Assembly (NCBI GenBank): GCA_002713285.1 | Contig: PAVX01000036.1 | Location: forward strand, 3,989 to 12,685 | Source: Flavobacteriales bacterium | GTDB taxonomy: Bacteria; Bacteroidota; Bacteroidia; Flavobacteriales; TMED113 | Length of the DNA: 8,697 nt | Direction: 5' to 3' | Shown here: one piece after another, positions 6,479-8,697 of the stretch | Layout: every line of letters begins with the position of its first letter | How positions within the stretch are numbered: position 1 is the stretch's first letter | Made by a program: the position numbers and the translations under genes | Notes under the pieces: generated by a model | What the model saw: the letters and a program-made list of their open reading frames with translations, nothing else | The model's database searches: none | What the model was told of the DNA's origin: nothing

Positions 6479-7690
6479 TTAGTCGATTTTATAAATTTTA
6501 TTTACACTCCCATCATTATATATGTTAATCTGTAATTTAGATTTAGTATTTTTTCTGCCTAAAAGATCAATGGTATTAATTATATCTAACTGTTGTGAGT
6601 TTGACAGCTCATCTATATCAATCCACTCTCCTGTTAATCTGACATTATCAATATATAAATAACTTCCTCTGTCACCACTAAATTCAAATCTTATAATCAC
6701 GTCATTTTCTCCGGCAGCTGCCTGTATATTGACAGATCTTTCTTCCCATTCACTATTGTTTGGTATAAAGTTATTCCCAACAGTACTTTGACTAGTTGTA
6801 ATTAAAGCATCTGTATCCCATGATGCACGCACCTGCCAAGTTTTACCACAATCTTTAGAATATGAAATGACTAATAAATCATCCGTGTCATTATTTCTTT
6901 TACCATAAGCAAGGTCAAACCACATTTTAAGTGGCTCACCAACACCTAATCCAAAATTAATTAAATCTAAATTTGGAGTATATAAATAATGTGTTTTATA
7001 GCAATCAAAAAATCTACTTCTTATACGAACTGATCCTGTAGTTAATGTAGATGATATCGGAGTCCTTGCCCAACTTGTTTCTGTTTCAGGACCAATAATT
7101 GACCATGATAAACTTGGATCATTGTTAATTGGAAAACTTGTATTTTGAAAGCTTTCAGTAAGATTCATGGAAGAATTATATACAGTATATGTTTTCGTTA
7201 TACTATTTGTTCCATCATCTGTTATAATATTTAAGGTTACATCATATTCTCCAGCTTCAGGATAAACAACTATAGGGTTTTTATCTAAAGAAAAATCCGG
7301 CTCCGCCCCAACAAATGACCATGAATAATCAATATTATTATCAAGTAGTGGACTATTGTCCATAAACTGAATAGGAGATGAAACACAAATTCTGTTAACA
7401 GGTGAAATAAAAAAATCAACAATAGGTTCACATTCTGAATTATTGTAGTCAGGGTGGGTTCCTGTATCCCATAAATTACTATTAGACCATAGATTATTAC
7501 GATAACCGGAACTTAAACAAGCATGCATCCTATCAACTTGTCCATTAGTAAACATGCAGGTGCATGATGAATAGTCCATAATATTCTGAATATTATCTAA
7601 ACTTCCACATGTTTCTTGCGCTAAATTACAAGTTGAATATGCGCCGATTGTATTTGGTGTATCTGATACATCATCATCATATCCACAATT
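6479..7690 (-). CDS. C-terminal part of the M43 metalloprotease: Met-turn, PKD domain, T9SS sorting domain
   Basis: This is the open frame after the TAG, 403 codons. The first ATG, at 7579, is the Met-turn methionine of the protease (IMDYSSC), not a natural start, so an independent 366-residue product is doubtful. Numbered from that Met, 51-135 is a PKD-type domain (starting EPIVDFFISP, with GEYDVTLNIITDDG), and about 136-322 is a beta-rich region ending GSYLYIDNVRL, typical of jelly-roll modules before sorting signals. The last 43 residues (from ELSNSQQ) are a T9SS type A sorting domain with the IDLLGRK and INIYNDGSVNKIYKI motifs; in intact relatives this directs outer-membrane translocation and is then removed. 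The stop TAA is 6 bp before the DUF2007-like ATG. Confidence 0.75.
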   Translation of the reverse strand, partial: NCGYDDDVSDTPNTIGAYSTCNLAQETCGSLDNIQNIMDYSSCTCMFTNGQVDRMHACLSSGYRNNLWSNSNLWDTGTHPDYNNSECEPIVDFFISPVNRICVSSPIQFMDNSPLLDNNIDYSWSFVGAEPDFSLDKNPIVVYPEAGEYDVTLNIITDDGTNSITKTYTVYNSSMNLTESFQNTSFPINNDPSLSWSIIGPETETSWARTPISSTLTTGSVRIRSRFFDCYKTHYLYTPNLDLINFGLGVGEPLKMWFDLAYGKRNNDTDDLLVISYSKDCGKTWQVRASWDTDALITTSQSTVGNNFIPNNSEWEERSVNIQAAAGENDVIIRFEFSGDRGSYLYIDNVRLTGEWIDIDELSNSQQLDIINTIDLLGRKNTKSKLQINIYNDGSVNKIYKID

Positions 7691-7693
7691 CTA
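7691..7693 (-). other. Premature in-frame amber (TAG) codon in the M43 protease gene
   Basis: The codons read GAA GAA TAG AAT TGT on the minus strand. The frame is open before it (244 codons) and after it (403 codons), and family motifs lie on both sides. One base change would restore a sense codon. No frameshift-prone run or clear stem-loop was seen directly beside it. Confidence 0.9.
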
Positions 7694-8425
7694 TTCTTCT
7701 CCATTTGAACCATAACCCCAAGTGTGTGACAAATTAAAATAATGACCTATTTCATGTGATAATGTATGTCTTTTATAAGGAGTGTTAGAGGAAGTTCCAA
7801 TGCTCCCAAGATATTCATGATTAATAATAATTCCCTCTATTTCGTTACCCCATAGTGTTCCTGGTAAATATGTATAAGCTGCTGCACCTATTTCAACATC
7901 AATATCTTCAACTACCCAAATATTTATATATTTTGTATCATCCCATGATATAATACTTTTAACACAGTCATTTGCTTGATTGGTCATTTCTGAAAAAGTT
8001 CGAGTAATTCCACTTGTACAATTCCCTTCTGGGTCTCTTTGTGCTAATCTAAATTCAACATCTGCATCACCTACTATATTAATAAATTCACTAATAACAT
8101 TATCCAAATCTTCATTGATTGCATTAAAATCTTCATTAATTAATCTCATAGCATCCTCTATCTGTTCTGGTGAAATATTTTCTTCTTCCCCAATTAAATG
8201 GCCGTTATGTATAATATGAAATACAACTGGAATAATTTTAGTGTTGTTGTTGTGACTACTATGTCGTGATATATTATCAATAATAGGTTTTTTATAATTT
8301 GGTCTATATGTCTCAATATATCTCTTCATAACCAAATCTGTACCACATAGATTGATGTTTTGGCTAATACTAGGTGTAACACATATTAGAAAGAAGAAAG
8401 TGAAAAATAAATAATTTACTTTCAT
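7691..8425 (-). CDS. N-terminal part of the M43 metalloprotease (signal peptide and zinc-binding helix), 244 aa
   Basis: This is the portion translated before the premature TAG. Residues 1-21 form a Sec signal peptide (basic start, hydrophobic 5-16, probable cleavage near SIS-Q). The prodomain/catalytic region has typical M43 text: IIPVVFHIIHNG at 64-75, ISPEQIEDAMRLINEDF at 84-100, DPEGNCTSGITRT at 131-143, KYINIWVVE at 165-173. The zinc motif HEIGHYFNLSH is complete at 224-234 (ligands His224, His228, His234; Glu225 catalytic). Asn231 replaces the Gly of the general metzincin consensus, which is usual in Bacteroidota M43 enzymes. The product lacks the Met-turn, PKD domain and sorting signal, so it should be neither active nor exported by the T9SS. 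ATG start is supported by the signal peptide directly following it. Confidence 0.85.
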   Translation of the reverse strand: MKVNYLFFTFFFLICVTPSISQNINLCGTDLVMKRYIETYRPNYKKPIIDNISRHSSHNNNTKIIPVVFHIIHNGHLIGEEENISPEQIEDAMRLINEDFNAINEDLDNVISEFINIVGDADVEFRLAQRDPEGNCTSGITRTFSEMTNQANDCVKSIISWDDTKYINIWVVEDIDVEIGAAAYTYLPGTLWGNEIEGIIINHEYLGSIGTSSNTPYKRHTLSHEIGHYFNLSHTWGYGSNGEE

Positions 8426-8427
8426 GA

Positions 8428-8697
8428 CTAGTCCTCTCTTATAAAGAATAATTTTTTATTTTGAATATACACCCCTGTTTTTAAAGAACGTCGATTATAA
8501 TACTGTCTTCCAAATAAATCAAAAATTCTATTGTCCTCCGAAATTACTGTTGTGTTAAATCGGCTTATTGTATCTAATGTATTGAGATTTCCTATTTTGA
8601 AATCATCAATATATAACCAATTTCCTCCTACATTATTACTAATATATTCTCCACCTGTATTAGTTAATATTACTGTGTCAGCTGAAAGGTATCCTTT
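8428..8697 (-). CDS. C-terminal end of a T9SS-exported protein (5' part outside window)
   Basis: These are the last 89 codons of a secreted protein whose beginning lies beyond the right edge; the frame is open to base 8697 and ends with TAG at 8430-8428. The first half ends with GGNWLYIDDFKIGN, the usual last strand of a beta-sandwich or jelly-roll module. The final part is a T9SS type A sorting domain: a spacer with VISEDN, then RIFDLFGRQ, then LKTGVYIQNKKLFFI. The catalytic or binding domain is not in the window, so function is unknown. The gene is 2 bp upstream of the M43 protease ATG, so both cargo proteins are made from one message. After the TAG, a TGA follows two codons later. Confidence 0.88.
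   Translation of the reverse strand, partial: KGYLSADTVILTNTGGEYISNNVGGNWLYIDDFKIGNLNTLDTISRFNTTVISEDNRIFDLFGRQYYNRRSLKTGVYIQNKKLFFIRED

Larger units (their letters stand above)
6479..8425 (-). pseudogene. Secreted M43 metalloprotease with PKD and T9SS sorting domain, interrupted by one in-frame TAG
   Basis: Read through the amber codon at 7693-7691, the frame encodes a 648-codon secreted zinc protease of the M43 (cytophagalysin/pappalysin-like) family: signal peptide, catalytic domain, PKD domain, a beta-rich region and a T9SS type A sorting signal. Both sides of the TAG are in the same frame with no insertion or deletion. The 37 codons after it contain expected family motifs (DDDVSDTPNTIG, the two Cys of TCNLAQETCG, then IMDYS), so the break is one nonsense codon. 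The TAG separates the zinc-binding helix from the Met-turn, so neither half should be an active protease alone. Surrounding codons look undecayed, suggesting a very recent mutation or a sequencing error. Amber readthrough is possible but has no supporting element that I can see. The gene starts 2 bp after the stop of another T9SS cargo gene. Confidence 0.85.

Noticed and set aside
7668..7681. Short ATC/TCA triplet run, possible simple repeat
   Set aside because: It encodes three Asp in the conserved DDDVSDTP stretch of the protease and is too short to be a functional repeat.

Overview
The window is AT-rich DNA, most likely from a free-living member of the phylum Bacteroidota. Several signs point there. 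Two secreted proteins end in C-terminal type IX secretion (T9SS) sorting domains. There is an M43 (cytophagalysin/pappalysin-like) metalloprotease, and a lipoprotein with a short lipobox. Start codons lack obvious Shine-Dalgarno sequences, and a TAnnTTTG-type -7 promoter match is present. Genus cannot be read from this sequence. There are no RNA genes, insertion sequences, CRISPR arrays or phage genes, and no gene-free stretch exceeds 300 bases; the longest is 6085-6238, 154 bp.

Layout from left to right. Bases 1-330 (+) hold the 3' part of msrA (peptide methionine sulfoxide reductase). It converges on a large membrane-anchored M16 zinc peptidase (339-3266, -). Upstream of that peptidase, in the same direction, is a Methyltransf_24-type SAM-dependent methyltransferase (3332-4159, -). 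A GNAT acetyltransferase resembling spermidine/spermine N-acetyltransferase (4181-4651, +) is divergent from the methyltransferase across only 21 bp. It converges tail to tail on a secreted dienelactone-hydrolase-family lipoprotein (4648-5655, -), with the two stop codons sharing the bases TTAA. The lipoprotein gene lies at the end of a compact minus-strand cluster: a YbjQ/UPF0145 protein (5770-6084), a 34-residue single-pass membrane protein too short for routine ORF calling (5666-5770), then the lipoprotein.

Further right on the minus strand is a second cluster: the 3' end of a T9SS cargo protein (8428-8697, partial), an M43 metalloprotease with PKD domain and sorting signal (6479-8425), and a DUF2007-like small protein (6239-6472), with gaps of only 2 and 6 bp. 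The M43 gene is broken by one in-frame TAG codon at 7691-7693. The TAG lies between the zinc-binding HExxHxxxxxH motif and the Met-turn, while the reading frame and the family motifs continue intact on both sides. It is a recent nonsense mutation, a sequencing error, or, less likely, a recoded amber codon.

No clearly new multi-gene system is visible. The points most worth a second look are the amber-interrupted protease, the translationally coupled mini-membrane protein between YbjQ and the lipoprotein hydrolase, and the very tight divergent methyltransferase/acetyltransferase start region.
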